Shown: positions 1 to 8,859 of the stretch, one piece after another
Numbering within the stretch: position 1 is the first letter of the stretch
Layout: every line of letters begins with the position of its first letter
From: Paenibacillus sp. JCM 18996
GTDB lineage: Bacteria > Bacillota > Bacilli > Paenibacillales > NBRC-103111
Assembly: GCA_001313085.1 (NCBI GenBank)
Contig: BBFE01000063.1
Coordinates: 1-20,680, forward strand
Direction: 5' to 3'
Length of the DNA: 20,680 bases
Notes under the pieces: model-generated
Seen by the model: only the letters and a program-made list of their open reading frames with translations
Told to the model about the DNA's origin: nothing
The model's database searches: none
Position numbers and translations under genes: made by a program

Positions 1-1851
1 CCCGCTGCGATCGGGCAGGCCCGCAAGCTGTTCCGCCAGTGGCGGCAGGCGGAAGACGAGCTGCAGAGCGAGAGGCGGCGGGAGCAGGACCGCCTTCGCT
101 ATGAGGAGCTGCTGGCGAATGAAAGAGCCGCAGCCAAACCGCCCGCTTCGCGGACTCATCGCCCGGTGATGTGGACGGTGGCTGCCGCCGTGCTTCTGCC
201 GGCTTCGCTGCTCGTATTCGGACAAAAAAAACCGCGGCCCTCACGGCCTTCATCCTCTTAGCTGCGGCGGCCGCCGTGTTGTTTCCGCGCTCCGCCGGCC
301 CGTCCGGGCGCTCGGACAGGCCCTTCGGCGGAGGCGGCAGTCCGGAAGTGTCCCCAAGGGTGCAGCAGCAGGAAAATCAAGCCAGGCTTTTGAAGCAGGA
401 GCTTCAGTCGCAAACGGAGTGGCTGTCGGGAGCTTTGGAAGCTGCGGTTTCTTCGGACGCCGCCGCAGATGGCGGCCGCTTTGAAACCATTCTGGATGAA
501 TGGCAGAGCCTTGTGGAGGACTGGCGCCGGGAGAAGGGCGAATTGGCCCATCAGGAAAGCAGGCTGACGGAGATGAACGAAGCTCTGGAAGAAGAGGCGC
601 GAATTCTGGGCGAGCTTGAGCCAAGGAGATACAGGCTGAAGAGGAGCTCGCCAAGGTGCGGAGCCAGTGGATGGAATGGCTGGAACAAATGGGCCTCCAG
701 CCTTCCTTGACGCCCGAAACGGCGGGAGAAGTGTTCCTGCTCGTCGAACAGGGCCAGCAGGCGATGCAGCTGGAGAACAACGCGTTGTCCAAGCTTCGGC
801 TGCTGGAATCGGAGCAAAAAAGCATTCAAACAGAAGGCGGCCGAATATTTGGGGACACAGGCGGAATCCGACCCCGTGACCGCCCTGAAGAAGTGGAAGG
901 AAGCTGCGGAAGAGCAGGTCCGGCTTCTTGAGCTTCAGGCCAACCTGCAGTCAGAGCTTTCCTCTATAGAGAGTGAGCTTCTGGATTTGAACGGACTCTT
1001 TGAAAGAAACGCCGGAAAAAATGTCCCGCCTGCTCGAAGAAGCAGGCGCCTCAGGCGAGGAGGAGCTGCGTTCGCGGGCGGCTGTCCATGCCCGCCGCAT
1101 GCGGCTCAAGCATGAACTGCTGCAGCTTAAAATAGCGTTGGAAACGACGGTGGGCAGGGATCAGCTGGACCGGCTCGCCGCCTGTCTTGAGTCCAAAGAT
1201 TTGGACACTCTCCAGGAAGAAGCGCGTTCATTGCAGGAGCGCCTGGCTGCGCTGGAGCAGGAATGCGGCGAGCTTCGTGACAGAAGAGGCAGAGTGCGTC
1301 GTGATATCGAGGCTTTGGAAGCAGGCAGAGAACACGGCGAGAACCTGCAGCGGTACCAGGAGCAGCTTGCGTCGCTTCAGGCGGCTGCGGACCGCTGGAT
1401 GATTTTGTCCTTTTCCTTGAACCTGCTCCGCAAGGCGAGAGAAGTGTACGAAAAGGAAAGGCAGCCCGGAGTGCTGGTCCGCGCCTCGCACTATTTTGCC
1501 GAGCTCACGGGCGGGCGGTACCAGCGCATTGTCGTGCCGATGGACGAGCAGCGGCTGATGGCCGTGCAGGACGGCCGGTTGATCGATACCGCGCTGCTCA
1601 GCAGAGGAACCGCCGAAGCTCTGTATTTGGCCATGAGATTGTCCCTGGCGGATGAATATGCGCGGACGGTAACGCTGCCGATCGTGATGGACGATATTTT
1701 CGTCAATTTCGACCGGGAACGGATGGAACGCAGCCTTATTCTGCTCCGGTCGATGTCCGAAAAGCATCAGATCCTTCTGTTCACCTGCCACCCTCACGTG
1801 CGGGATGCTGCGGTCAGATGGGTACCCGGCCATACCGGCATCAACTTGTGA
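1..1851 (+). CDS. yhaN: YhaN-like SMC/Rad50-type ATPase, 3' part (5' end outside window, four frameshifts)
   Basis: About 616 residues of the C-terminal part are present. Order: charged coiled coil, a hydrophobic segment near bases 165-290 that looks like two short membrane helices, a long Glu/Gln/Arg/Leu-rich coiled coil (about 290-1400), then an ABC-type ATPase lobe. That lobe has a signature-like SRGTAEALYLAMRLSLA, a Walker B and D-loop VMDDIFVNFD and a switch histidine in LLFTCHPH. A membrane segment inside the coiled coil plus this ending fits YhaN of Bacillus, an SbcC-like ATPase whose gene neighbours a phosphoesterase (yhaO). The Walker A half and any yhaO lie outside the window. The frame breaks at A8 224-231, near 621-625, at A6 816-821 and near 998-1001, and the coiled coil or ATPase continues in a new frame each time. 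The stop is TGA 1849-1851. ATPase family is confident; the name yhaN is less so. Confidence 0.75.
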
Positions 1852-2000
1852 AATTTTGCCACACACCTCGCTGACTCCCGTTCTACTGTCCTGCCGGGGT
1901 GCGATTTTCCCCGAAACCTCCAACCGGCTAGATGTTTATTGGGTCCCCCGCAAAGTACCAGGTACCAACTTCAAAGTTTACTTTTCGGCGTTCAGCACCC
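1852..2000. other. Convergent intergenic stretch
   Basis: This 149-bp gap separates the ends of the YhaN-like gene (+) and the SDR gene (-). I see only a short inverted repeat (GTACC-a-GGTAC near 1957-1967) and no convincing intrinsic terminator. Confidence 0.5.
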
Positions 2001-2765
2001 TTATTCCTCGTAGATCATCTTAATCGTCATCCCGCCGTCGATGACAAGATGTTGCCCGGTTATGAAGCCCGCTTTCGAGGAAGACAAGAAAAGGCAGGCT
2101 TCCGCAATGTCTTCCGGTCTTCCGACCCTCCCTGCAGGGTGCTGGGACTTGTCCCGCTCCGAATGATGAGGCTCCTGCGCACGCGAGGAAAGCTGCCAAT
2201 CGCTCACTTCGATCCAACCCGGCAGTATCGCGTTCACCCGGATGCCGTACGGCCCAAGGCTGACGGCCATCGCGTGGGTCAATGCGGAGATGCCTCCTTT
2301 GGAAGCGGAGTAGGCCTCCGTATTCGCCTCAGACATCAGCGCCCTGGTGGAGGACATATTGATGATGCAGCCTCCCCCGGTATCCTTCATCAGCTTTGCC
2401 GCCTGTTGGGAACAGATGAACGTGCCCCGGAGATTAACCGAGAGCACACGGTCAAATGCCTCCAAAGGCAGGTCAAGCGCCGGCCCGTTATGCATGATGC
2501 CCGCATTGTTGACGAGCACGTCCACTCTGCCGAAATCGGCTACAGTCAGCTCCAGCCAACGTCTGACCTCATCTTCTCTGGATACGTCCACCCGCATAAA
2601 CATGGCCTTATTCGTATACTGCCGCAGAAAACGGATCGTTTCCAGCCCGGCTTCCTTGTCAGTGTCCGCGATCGATACGCAGTAACCTTCTTTCGCGTAA
2701 GCCAGCGCAACCGCCCTTCCGATTCCTTGGCCTCCTCCGGTTACGGCAACGGTTTTAAGGTACAC
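2001..2765 (-). CDS. SDR-family NAD(P)-dependent oxidoreductase
   Basis: This is an intact gene for about 254 residues, a usual length for a classical short-chain dehydrogenase/reductase. Seen in order: cofactor loop TGGGQGIG at the N terminus, an acidic residue after beta-2 (SIADTD, favouring NAD), NNAG, the catalytic Ser in INMSS, the YSASK catalytic Tyr/Lys pair, a PG motif (ILPGW) and the C-terminal ITGQHLVIDGG. It resembles glucose 1-dehydrogenase or 3-oxoacyl-ACP reductase types; the substrate cannot be read from sequence. I chose the GTG at 2765 because GGGAGG at 2774-2780 sits about 8 bases upstream; the GTG at 2774 overlaps that site. It lies downstream of the ykvI-like gene on the same strand, with 133 bp between. 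Confidence 0.9.
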   Translation of the reverse strand: MYLKTVAVTGGGQGIGRAVALAYAKEGYCVSIADTDKEAGLETIRFLRQYTNKAMFMRVDVSREDEVRRWLELTVADFGRVDVLVNNAGIMHNGPALDLPLEAFDRVLSVNLRGTFICSQQAAKLMKDTGGGCIINMSSTRALMSEANTEAYSASKGGISALTHAMAVSLGPYGIRVNAILPGWIEVSDWQLSSRAQEPHHSERDKSQHPAGRVGRPEDIAEACLFLSSSKAGFITGQHLVIDGGMTIKMIYEE

Positions 2766-2898
2766 GGCCCACACCTCCCATGATTTCGATATCTTTACCC
2801 AAAAAATGTACCAAACTGCGCGTCCAAAGGCAAAAAAATGCTTTCATCTTTGCAGCTTGGCCTCTTTTACGGACGGGTGGAGTTCTTTCTCCAAATCA

Positions 2899-3909
2899 TC
2901 AGGCGAGCCAGATCAGGCTGAGGAAGCCAAAGAACGGATACAGCGATGACAGCAGCGCTTTGAACCCGATGAGGCTGAAAATATAGCTTAACAGCAGAAT
3001 CACGGGAATCAGGAAGGGCAGGCCGATGCCCGAACGCTGTCCGATCTGCAGGGCTAATCCGTAGGCGTTGGCAATAAAAGTAGTAAAAAAATCTCCCCGT
3101 AAATCACAAGTATAAACAGGATCTGCACCAGCCTGCCCAAATCGACCACGATATGAGCCATTGGAATTTCAAATTGAACGATACCGGGCATGCGCGCCGA
3201 CAAAGCGTAGTGGCCGGCAAGCAGCATCAAACCGATGCATAAGCCTCCGAGCAGGCCCCCCCAATAAAGAACACTTTTGCTTTTTTACCGTAGAAGCTAG
3301 CGGCACGAGGACGGCCTGGGCCGTCATCAAATTAAAAGCAGCATAGAGCAAGGGCGAGAACCAGATTGTGGCGGCCGAATAGTCCGAACTTAGATGAAGC
3401 CAATTGCTTTCCCCCGGAAAATGCGTAGTGCTCCACACAGAGGCGAGGCTGAAGCAGATCATCAGCGGCACGACCACCGAGTTCACGGCCACAATCGCCT
3501 GAATTCCCCTGGACAGCACCCAATAAGCAAGGCACAGCGTAATCAGGAGGCCCGATTGATAGGAAAGATGAAGCTGCTCCAGGAATACCGTACCGCCGCC
3601 CGCCAGCATGACAGTGGTGACCCCGAACAAAATAACGAGAGTAAAGGTGGATATCCAGACTCCGAGCTTTTTGCCGAACAGCAGCGAGTTGAGGTCTTCA
3701 TAAGTTGTCGCCTTCATATCGTGAGCCAGGACCATCAGCTTCGTGCCCAGCCAAACGAACAGCAGGCTCGCAAGCGTTATCGTGGCCACCGCCCACCAGC
3801 CGTACCGGGTAAAAAATTGCAGGATCTCCTGTCCCGTAGCAAACCCCGCTCCCACCACCGTACCCACATACGTGAAGCATACCTGCGCTATTTTGCCCAG
3901 ATGTCTCAT
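2899..3909 (-). CDS. ykvI: YkvI-family polytopic membrane protein (two frameshifts)
   Basis: After repair this is about 336 residues with roughly ten hydrophobic helices. The N-terminal half contains YVGTVVGAGFATGQEILQFF, which is typical of the YkvI family, distantly related to amino-acid/nucleobase transporters of the APC superfamily. The frame breaks at T6 3281-3286 (five T restore VKSKSVLYWGGLLGG) and at A7 3085-3091 (five or eight restore GEIFTTFIANAYG). The tail ends SLYPFFGFLSLIWLA with the stop at 2899-2901. The start ATG (3909) follows a purine-rich AAAGGGGG. It is divergent from dedA. The substrate is unknown. Confidence 0.75.
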
Positions 3910-3986
3910 GGGTTGCCGCCCCCTTTGCAAGCCAAGCTCTAATATTACAACGTATGAAAAGCCGGCGACGGCCATGACAAGCTCGC

Positions 3987-4015
3987 TTGGGAAAAGGGGA
4001 AGAATCTGTTAGAAT
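3987..4015 (+). promoter_or_regulatory. Candidate sigma-A promoter of the dedA gene
   Basis: TTGGGA at 3987-3992 and TAGAAT at 4010-4015 are exactly 17 bp apart, in the gap between divergent ykvI and dedA. Transcription would begin near 4022, about 28 bp before the ATG. Judged by eye only. Confidence 0.5.
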
Positions 4016-4049
4016 AGGGCTACTGGAAAAAAAGAACTGGAGTGTGCGT

Positions 4050-4662
4050 ATGGAGCAATCCATTGTCGAGATCATTTCTCAGCACGGTTATTTGGCATTA
4101 TATATTTTATTGGTTATAGGAATCATCGGGCTGCCTCTGCCTGACGAAACGTTAATGACGTTTGTCGGATCTTTGACCGCGGAAGGCGGCATGCTGAAAT
4201 ACGGCACTACGCTTGTGATCAGCTATTGCGGCGCTATGACGGGCATGCTTGTATCGTACCTGCTCGGCTACCGGATCGGGCAGCCTTTTCTGTACCGGTT
4301 CGGCAAATGGGTTATGCTGACTCCGGCCCGTTTGGACAAGGCAGAGGGATGGTTTCACCGATATGGGTTGTGGACGGTTTTTTTTCGGGTATTTTGTTCC
4401 CGGATTAAGGCAGCTGACCTGCTATTGGGCCGGAGTAACCCGGGTTCCGTTATGGAAGTATGCGCTTTACGCCGGGTCCGGGGGCTTATTGTGGGCTGCC
4501 ACGTTTGTCACTTTGGGACATTTTATCGGCGGCAGCGTTCAATACGTGATGCCGCTTGTTCACCGGTACATGAGAGCCGCTGTCGCGATAGCTGCGGTCG
4601 CAGGCGGGGCGGGGCTGTATCTGTACTGGCGTATGCGTAAAAAAAAGAAGTCCGAGTCTTGA
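4050..4662 (+). CDS. DedA-family membrane protein (one frameshift)
   Basis: About 203 residues after repair. The start ATG at 4050 follows GGAG about 7 bases upstream. The N-terminal helix is followed by GLPLPDETLMTFVG, matching the conserved Gly-x-Pro-x-Pro-x-Glu loop. The second signature RYGLWTVFFGYFVPGLRQL is split by T8 4378-4385; seven T restore it. The C terminus has two more helices and the basic tail RMRKKKKSES. DedA proteins are integral membrane proteins linked to lipid-carrier or lipid scrambling, membrane potential and drug resistance. Which member this is cannot be read from the sequence. Confidence 0.85.
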
Positions 4663-4723
4663 CAGGTTGAAGATCTGAACAATTAAGCTGTCTGATCACA
4701 CCCCTTGCTCGTAGGCAATTCAT

Positions 4724-4750
4724 CCATGTCCGCAGGCATGGGCTTTTTTT
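4724..4750 (+). terminator. Candidate terminator after dedA
   Basis: CCATG (4724-4728) pairs with CATGG (4737-4741) around an 8-base loop, followed by GC and seven T. The short stem makes this a moderate candidate. Confidence 0.45.
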
Positions 4751-4895
4751 GTTCAACGCCTCAAAAAAATCCCTATATCTCTCGCATACAACCTCTTAAC
4801 CCCCTGATTGGTTGGAGCAACTAGATGCTGTAAGTTTACCACCAAAGTGAGTGGAACTCCCAAGTTATAGCAGGAACTTAGGGGAGCCCCAAAAT
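4751..4895. other. Non-coding stretch between dedA and lipoprotein genes
   Basis: No open frame is supported. One imperfect hairpin is visible (CTCCCAAGTT at 4857-4866 with AACTTAGGGGAG at 4875-4886, two-base bulge) without an adjacent T tract. Confidence 0.4.
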
Positions 4896-4933
4896 AAAAA
4901 ACCCCGAAAGCCTCGCGGCTTCTCGGGTTTTTT
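4896..4933. terminator. Bidirectional intrinsic terminator
   Basis: The stem CCCGAAAGCC pairs with GGCTTCTCGGG (one bulge) around TCGC. It is flanked by an A run on the left and a T run on the right, so it can work on both strands. On the minus strand it ends the lipoprotein gene, whose stop codon (4933-4935) touches the terminator. Confidence 0.8.
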
Positions 4934-5628
4934 CAATAGATTGAGAACAACGTAATGGCTCGGATGATTTGGGTGTCCGGATCGGCGTCCAGCTTGAGGA
5001 TCGTTCCCTGTGATTTGTAGGTCAGCACGTATTTGGTATTCGTGTCGGGGGTGCCCAACGCTTGGACCGCGTCCTGCGTCGTTTCGCCGAGGCGCAGGCC
5101 GTTTAATCCGGGGTCGATGTCGGATGAGCTTATAGTAATAAACTGCAGCAGCTCGAACTGATTGAAGCCGAGAGAAAAAATCCCCGTAATCCAGCACGGT
5201 CATCGAATCCTTCCCGTTATTCATGACGTATTCCTGAAGCGGCTTGCCGAATTGCCGGCGGAGCGTTTCGATATGTGTTAGCAGCTGCGCTCCGACCAGG
5301 GCGGGCCTGCTCGCGCTGTAAGCGTTCTGCCGGTCGATCCGGATCTTGCCGGCGGTTTTGCCTGCTTCAGGCAGCGGATGCGCAGAACCATGCTTGGTCT
5401 CGACAGTGTCTGCCTGCGTTTTGGGAACCGCCGCGTAAGGAGAAGAAATCTGCAGCGGATTTCCCTGACCCTCAGCTTCGGACGGAAGTTGATAAGCGGC
5501 TGCGGAAACCGAAAGGGCGGAGGGCAGCGGGGAGTTATGCAGTCCCGTCACTTCGCAGCCCGGCAGCACAGCGGCGGCCAAAAAAGGCGGATAGGGCGGC
5601 AGCGATCGGCTTTGGAGTTAGTTTCACC
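4933..5628 (-). CDS. Uncharacterised lipoprotein (two frameshifts)
   Basis: After repair this is about 231 residues. The N terminus reads MKLTPKPIAAALSAF, then LAAAVLPGC: a lipoprotein signal peptide with lipobox L-P-G-C. I chose the GTG at 5628, preceded by GGAAGGA at about 10 bases. The frame breaks at A7 5580-5586 inside the signal peptide and at A6 5175-5180; five A there restore DYGDFSLGFNQFELLQF. The C-terminal part, with GLRLGETTQDAVQALGTPD followed by beta-type sequence, resembles the small BamE/SmpA-like or DUF4309-like folds in which a G-x-S/T-x-x-x-V-x-x-x-L-G-x-P motif recurs; that is a weak resemblance. It should sit on the outer face of the membrane. Function unknown. Confidence 0.65.
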
Positions 5629-5749
5629 TTTTATCTGTCCTTCCGGATGAGTGTTCGACCATGCCTGAAAATTTTGGCAGCTTGTACTATCATAATCTTG
5701 AAAATCCATATAAACAATGCCCATTTTTAGCCAATCGGTAAAGCTGGCG

Positions 5750-5816
5750 GCGCTGCATTTGGACTTAACTCGTTGTTTCATGGCGCGCTGCATTTGGACT
5801 TAACTCGTTGTTTCAT
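5750..5816. repeat. Perfect 32-bp tandem duplication
   Basis: Two identical 32-bp copies lie at 5750-5781 and 5785-5816, separated by three bases (period 35). Each starts GCGCTGCATTTGG and ends CTCGTTGTTTCAT. They fill part of the roughly 330-bp gap between the lipoprotein gene and xpt, upstream of both. Confidence 0.9.
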
Positions 5817-5962
5817 TTTGAAGAAAGTGCTTTTAATATTTATATAGACGGTTCTTTCTGCCAAAAAAGTTTCATACATAAGTAAAGAAAAGCCCGTTCC
5901 ACTTGAAACGCTCCTTGGGATTATGATAAGTTAAACAGCAAAGCCAAGGTGGAGGAATGAAG

Positions 5963-6532
5963 ATGAATTTGCTTAAGCAGCGTATTCAAGAAGTGGGCGT
6001 TGTGCTATCCGATCAAGTGTTGAAGGTGGATGCCATATTGAACCATCAGGTGGATCCCGCGTTGATCATGGCTTTAGGCAAGGAATTTGCCTCTCTTTAC
6101 GCAGAATGTGATGTTACCAAGGTGTTAACGGTAGAGTCGTCAGGAATACCGCTGGCCATGGCTGCGGCATATGAGCTTCATGTTCCTTTTATCTTCGCCC
6201 GCCGCAAAAAAACGTTAACCACGGATCAAGACACCTATTGCGAGCGAGTGCCTTCCTTCACCAAAGGAATTGTAACGGATATTATGGTTTCCAAGGAATT
6301 TCTGCAGCCGCAGGACCGCGTGTTGATCATCGACGATTTTATTGCCAACGGGGACGCCGCCAGAGGGTTGATTCGAATTGTCGAAATCTCCGGAGCCGAA
6401 TTGGTGGGGGTGGGAATCGCCGTCGAGAAATCGTTCCAAGCCGGAGGCAGAACCATCCGCGAAAGAGGGATCCGAGTGGACTCCCTGGTCAGAATCTCAT
6501 CTCTTGAGAATGGAAAGATTACCTTCGAATAA
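5963..6532 (+). CDS. xpt: Xanthine phosphoribosyltransferase
   Basis: Intact, 189 residues, close to the Bacillus Xpt length. It converts xanthine plus PRPP to XMP in purine salvage in the cytosol. Seen: the N-terminal EVGVVLSDQVLKVDAILNHQ and TVESSGIP, the PRPP-binding loop VLIIDDFIANGDAARG near residues 122-137, and the EKSFQAGG loop, all as remembered for B. subtilis Xpt. The ATG at 5963 has GGAGG at 5951-5955, seven bases away; the in-frame ATG at 5957 is too close to that site. The leader shows no purine-riboswitch core, and no xanthine permease gene (pbuX) follows, unlike the B. subtilis xpt-pbuX operon. Confidence 0.95.
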   Translation: MNLLKQRIQEVGVVLSDQVLKVDAILNHQVDPALIMALGKEFASLYAECDVTKVLTVESSGIPLAMAAAYELHVPFIFARRKKTLTTDQDTYCERVPSFTKGIVTDIMVSKEFLQPQDRVLIIDDFIANGDAARGLIRIVEISGAELVGVGIAVEKSFQAGGRTIRERGIRVDSLVRISSLENGKITFE

Positions 6533-6535
6533 TCC

Positions 6536-6564
6536 TTCCATATCATTAGCTTTTCCTTTATAAT
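6536..6564 (+). promoter_or_regulatory. Candidate promoter for the 108-aa gene
   Basis: TTCCAT at 6536-6541 and a perfect TATAAT at 6559-6564 are 17 bp apart, directly after the xpt stop codon. The -35 matches poorly. Confidence 0.4.
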
Positions 6565-6598
6565 AAAATTATGTAACATTAAGGAGGCAATGAACGTT

Positions 6599-6926
6599 AT
6601 GGGAAGCGAACTGATTTCAGCCGATTTTATGAAAACCCAAATTGAAGAGGCCAAAATTCATTTCGAACGTGCCCTCGATTGTAAACATACAGAGTTTGAC
6701 GATCTATATCCCTATATGATTGAGCATCCACAGTTTTTTTTGGTATAAGCGTTACGTTGCCTGGTCCGAATTGTTGACGGTTATCAAGCTGTGCAATGAA
6801 CTTTCCCTGGAATGGAAAGGCCAGTTCTCGTCGCTGCAGGTGGAATATCTTGAATCCCGCGTGATGTCCGGCAAGGTGCTGGACTGCTGGTACGAGAAGA
6901 ACGATTCCAAAGAGCACGTAAGCTGA
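6599..6926 (+). CDS. Small uncharacterised cytosolic protein, about 108 aa (one frameshift)
   Basis: The protein is helical, rich in aromatic and acidic residues, with no membrane segment. It begins MGSELISADFMKTQIEEAK and ends CWYEKNDSKEHVS. T8 at 6734-6741 breaks it at HPQFFWYKRYVAW; seven T repair the frame. AAGGAGG (6581-6587) lies 11 bases before the ATG at 6599 and only 2 before an in-frame ATG at 6590, so the start is not certain. I do not recognise the family. It converges on the 101-aa gene on the other strand. Confidence 0.6.
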
Positions 6927-6942
6927 TCCTGTTCATAAATCC

Positions 6943-6982
6943 AGCCCGACAAACCGTTCATACGGCCGCCGGGCTTTTTTTT
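6943..6982 (+). terminator. Intrinsic terminator after the 108-aa gene
   Basis: AGCCCG (6943-6948) pairs with CGGGCT (6970-6975), with an inner CCG/CGG pairing, followed by a run of eight T from 6975. It sits 16 bp after the stop codon. Confidence 0.7.
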
Positions 6983-7041
6983 ACGTCTTCGTTGAAACAA
7001 GGTATAAAAAAAAGCTGTGAAGTCTGCGTCACTTTGCGGGG

Positions 7042-7348
7042 TTATAGTATATTCATCTGTTCGATGTGCCGTTTCGTTTTTTTGGTCTCCGAGATCGTGG
7101 ATCATCTGGTAAATTTCTTTCAGATATTCATCGTATTCCACGTTTGGATTATCTTTATGATATTCTTTGTAGGGTGTACCCGCACGGAAGAATGATGCAT
7201 CGTCGGTATCGGCGCGCTGTTCGAATAAAGCGCTGAGCTTGTCGATTTCTGCGTCGGTAGCCTTAATTTCATACTCGAATTCGGCAGCTTCGGGATCCTC
7301 GAGTATTTCTCCCGAACCTACGCGGATGTAATACGTTTTTTTATCCAT
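7042..7348 (-). CDS. Small acidic uncharacterised protein, 101 aa (one frameshift)
   Basis: Starts at ATG 7348 behind GAGGAGGAG (6-8 bases). The protein is strongly acidic, begins MDKKTYYIRVGSGEILEDPE and ends KRHIEQMNIL. T7 at 7077-7083 shifts the frame; with six T the protein stops naturally at 7042-7044, giving exactly 101 codons plus stop. Read without repair, the frame would run on to 6752 and overlap the convergent gene, which I take as an artefact. No membrane helix or known motif is seen. It is divergent from the 74-aa gene at 7503. Confidence 0.65.
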
Positions 7349-7502
7349 GGCAGACTCCTCCTCGGTCTTTTTTCTTTATACTAACCATCTTTGTGTAAAA
7401 TGAACCGGCAGATCCCCGCAAGCGGGCCGAGCTGCACGAGCGTAGCTTCTGCACCGATGTTGTTGTATTCTAAGTAAAGGTAAAATAAAAGGAGGAGCAA
7501 TC

Positions 7503-7727
7503 ATGATCACTGACGAACAATTGGACCGCTTTCGCGTGGAAGGCACCAAGCTCCGGATCATCCGGGACATCCATGAGCAGAACGATGTGAAGGGAATTGT
7601 CGTCGCCTGGGATAATCAATCCGTATTGATCCGCAAGCAGAACCGCAAAATCGTAAAACTGGACCGCAGCTACAAATACCAGCCTTTTGAAGAAGCGAGA
7701 CAGGCGGATTTCATTATGGAGGATTGA
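7503..7727 (+). CDS. Small uncharacterised protein, 74 aa
   Basis: Intact. ATG at 7503 follows a strong AAGGAGGAG (7489-7497). The protein, starting MITDEQLDRFRVEGTKLRII and ending QADFIMED, has alternating hydrophobic residues in the middle (GIVVAWDNQSVLIRK) suggesting a small beta-barrel, then basic residues (NRKIVKLDRSYKYQPF). That layout would fit a small nucleic-acid or ligand-binding fold, but this is a guess. No family recognised. Confidence 0.75.
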   Translation: MITDEQLDRFRVEGTKLRIIRDIHEQNDVKGIVVAWDNQSVLIRKQNRKIVKLDRSYKYQPFEEARQADFIMED

Positions 7728-7801
7728 GGGGGAACCCTACACGGTTCAGTAGGGAGTGCGGACTCGAGAGAGTTCGAGAAAATTTATTAAATAAAAAAAA
7801 C

Positions 7802-7831
7802 TTGACTTCCAATCTTCAGCCGTGATATTAT
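7802..7831 (+). promoter_or_regulatory. Promoter of tRNA-Leu
   Basis: TTGACT (7802-7807) and TATTAT (7826-7831) are 18 bp apart and end 33 bp before the tRNA. This is a near-consensus sigma-A promoter in the right place. Confidence 0.7.
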
Positions 7832-7864
7832 ATTTCTTGTCGGCTACGAGATATTTCCCGATTT

Positions 7865-7949
<85 letters not shown>

Positions 7950-7964
7950 TCACTCAAACAAATA

Positions 7965-8002
7965 AGCCACTAGACGTTTTTTTATGTCTATGGCTTTTTT
8001 TT
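7965..8002 (+). terminator. Intrinsic terminator of tRNA-Leu
   Basis: AGCCACTAGAC pairs with GTCTATGGCT (one bulge) around a T-rich loop, followed by a run of at least eight T. Confidence 0.75.
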
Positions 8003-8089
8003 GTGTTGTAATGTGGTTTATCCTTAACTTTCCGCAATCATGGTTATAGAATGCATAGCCTTTATGTCATAAAGAGTTCATATTTGTCC

Positions 8090-8117
8090 TTACATCCCTG
8101 TAGAATACAAGTATAAT
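8090..8117 (+). promoter_or_regulatory. Candidate promoter of the agr-like locus
   Basis: TTACAT (8090-8095) and TATAAT (8112-8117) are 16 bp apart, about 40 bp upstream of the first gene. It would drive the membrane protein, agrB and agrD as one transcript. No AgrA-type direct repeat was recognised near it. Confidence 0.5.
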
Positions 8118-8157
8118 ATTAATTGTCGATTTTAACATCAGGAGGTACTTACGCATA

Positions 8158-8855
8158 ATGGAATTGTTGATCAGCCTGTTTGTTTCGCTCATTTTGTACA
8201 GTTGTGTGGTTATTTTGAGTTTTAGCATTTTTTCGCGTCCGCATACGGGAGAACAAGAACAGGATAATCGTCCTTGGAGTTTCCTTGGGCCTGATTAATT
8301 TCTTTGTGAAAAAAAATTTACTGCAGACGCCGATCTTTTCGTTGATTATTCTCATTTCATTCATTTGCTTGATCACCATCACAAACAACTATCCCATTTT
8401 TTTATTCTTTTGTATTTTGCACAACCTCCTTTTTTTATCTATGTCGTAATTGAAGTTGTAGTGGATTATGCCATAATGGCCTTAAATTTGACGAATCATG
8501 ACTGGGTCGCTAATCCGGAAACGCAGTATGCGTTTATGAGCCTGCTTTTATGCGGCTTTTATTTGGCGGTCTCGGCTGTATTGCGGAAATTTGACATCGG
8601 ATTTTCTTTTATCATCAGGAGATTTTCCAACAAGCAGATTCTGAAGTCGTATAATTTTATGTGGGCCAGTATACTCATGTCCGGTATAATCATTTTCCAG
8701 TTTATCATTTATAAAACAGAAATTTTTTTTCCTTGAATGGAACTATTTTATGGATTCTTTTGTTTGTATTTCTCTCAAATTTTTTTGTTATTCTTATATT
8801 CAAAATAAGAAGTCTATCAAAATCAGGTATCCCAAATAGGATTGGGGTTCAATAA
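8158..8855 (+). CDS. Polytopic membrane protein resembling an AgrC sensor domain without kinase (three frameshifts)
   Basis: After repair this is about 232 residues with six or seven hydrophobic helices, starting MELLISLFVSLILYSCVVIL and ending in a basic tail after NFFVILIFKIRS. AGGAGGT lies 11 bases before ATG 8158. Frame breaks lie in T6 8228-8233, T7 8430-8436 and T8 8723-8730. The size and helix layout match the N-terminal peptide-sensing half of AgrC-type histidine kinases, but the gene stops at 8853-8855 with no DHp or GHKL kinase domain; agrB starts five bases later. It could be a kinase-less receptor, an immunity or transport partner, or an unrelated membrane protein. The resemblance is by topology and context, not by a specific motif. 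Confidence 0.55.
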
Positions 8856-8859
8856 ACCT

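Noticed and set aside
250..825. Long minus-strand open frames opposite the YhaN-like gene
   Set aside because: They are antisense shadows of a GC-rich coiled-coil gene, with no ribosome site and low-complexity Arg/Ser/Pro-rich composition.
1932..2783. 283-codon plus-strand frame opposite the SDR gene
   Set aside because: The SDR frame on the other strand has all family motifs; this frame is its shadow.
5817..5962. Purine riboswitch before xpt
   Set aside because: The conserved junction and loop sequences of the guanine/xanthine-sensing leaders are absent, and there is no terminator-antiterminator pair.
6752..7041. Extension of the 101-aa minus-strand protein to nearly 200 residues
   Set aside because: It arises only from the overlong T7 run at 7077-7083, turns low-complexity, and overlaps the convergent gene. 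The repaired frame stops at 7042.
7735..7754. CCCTAC/GTAGGG hairpin after the 74-aa gene as a terminator
   Set aside because: Only six base pairs with an 8-base loop and no T tract on the plus strand.
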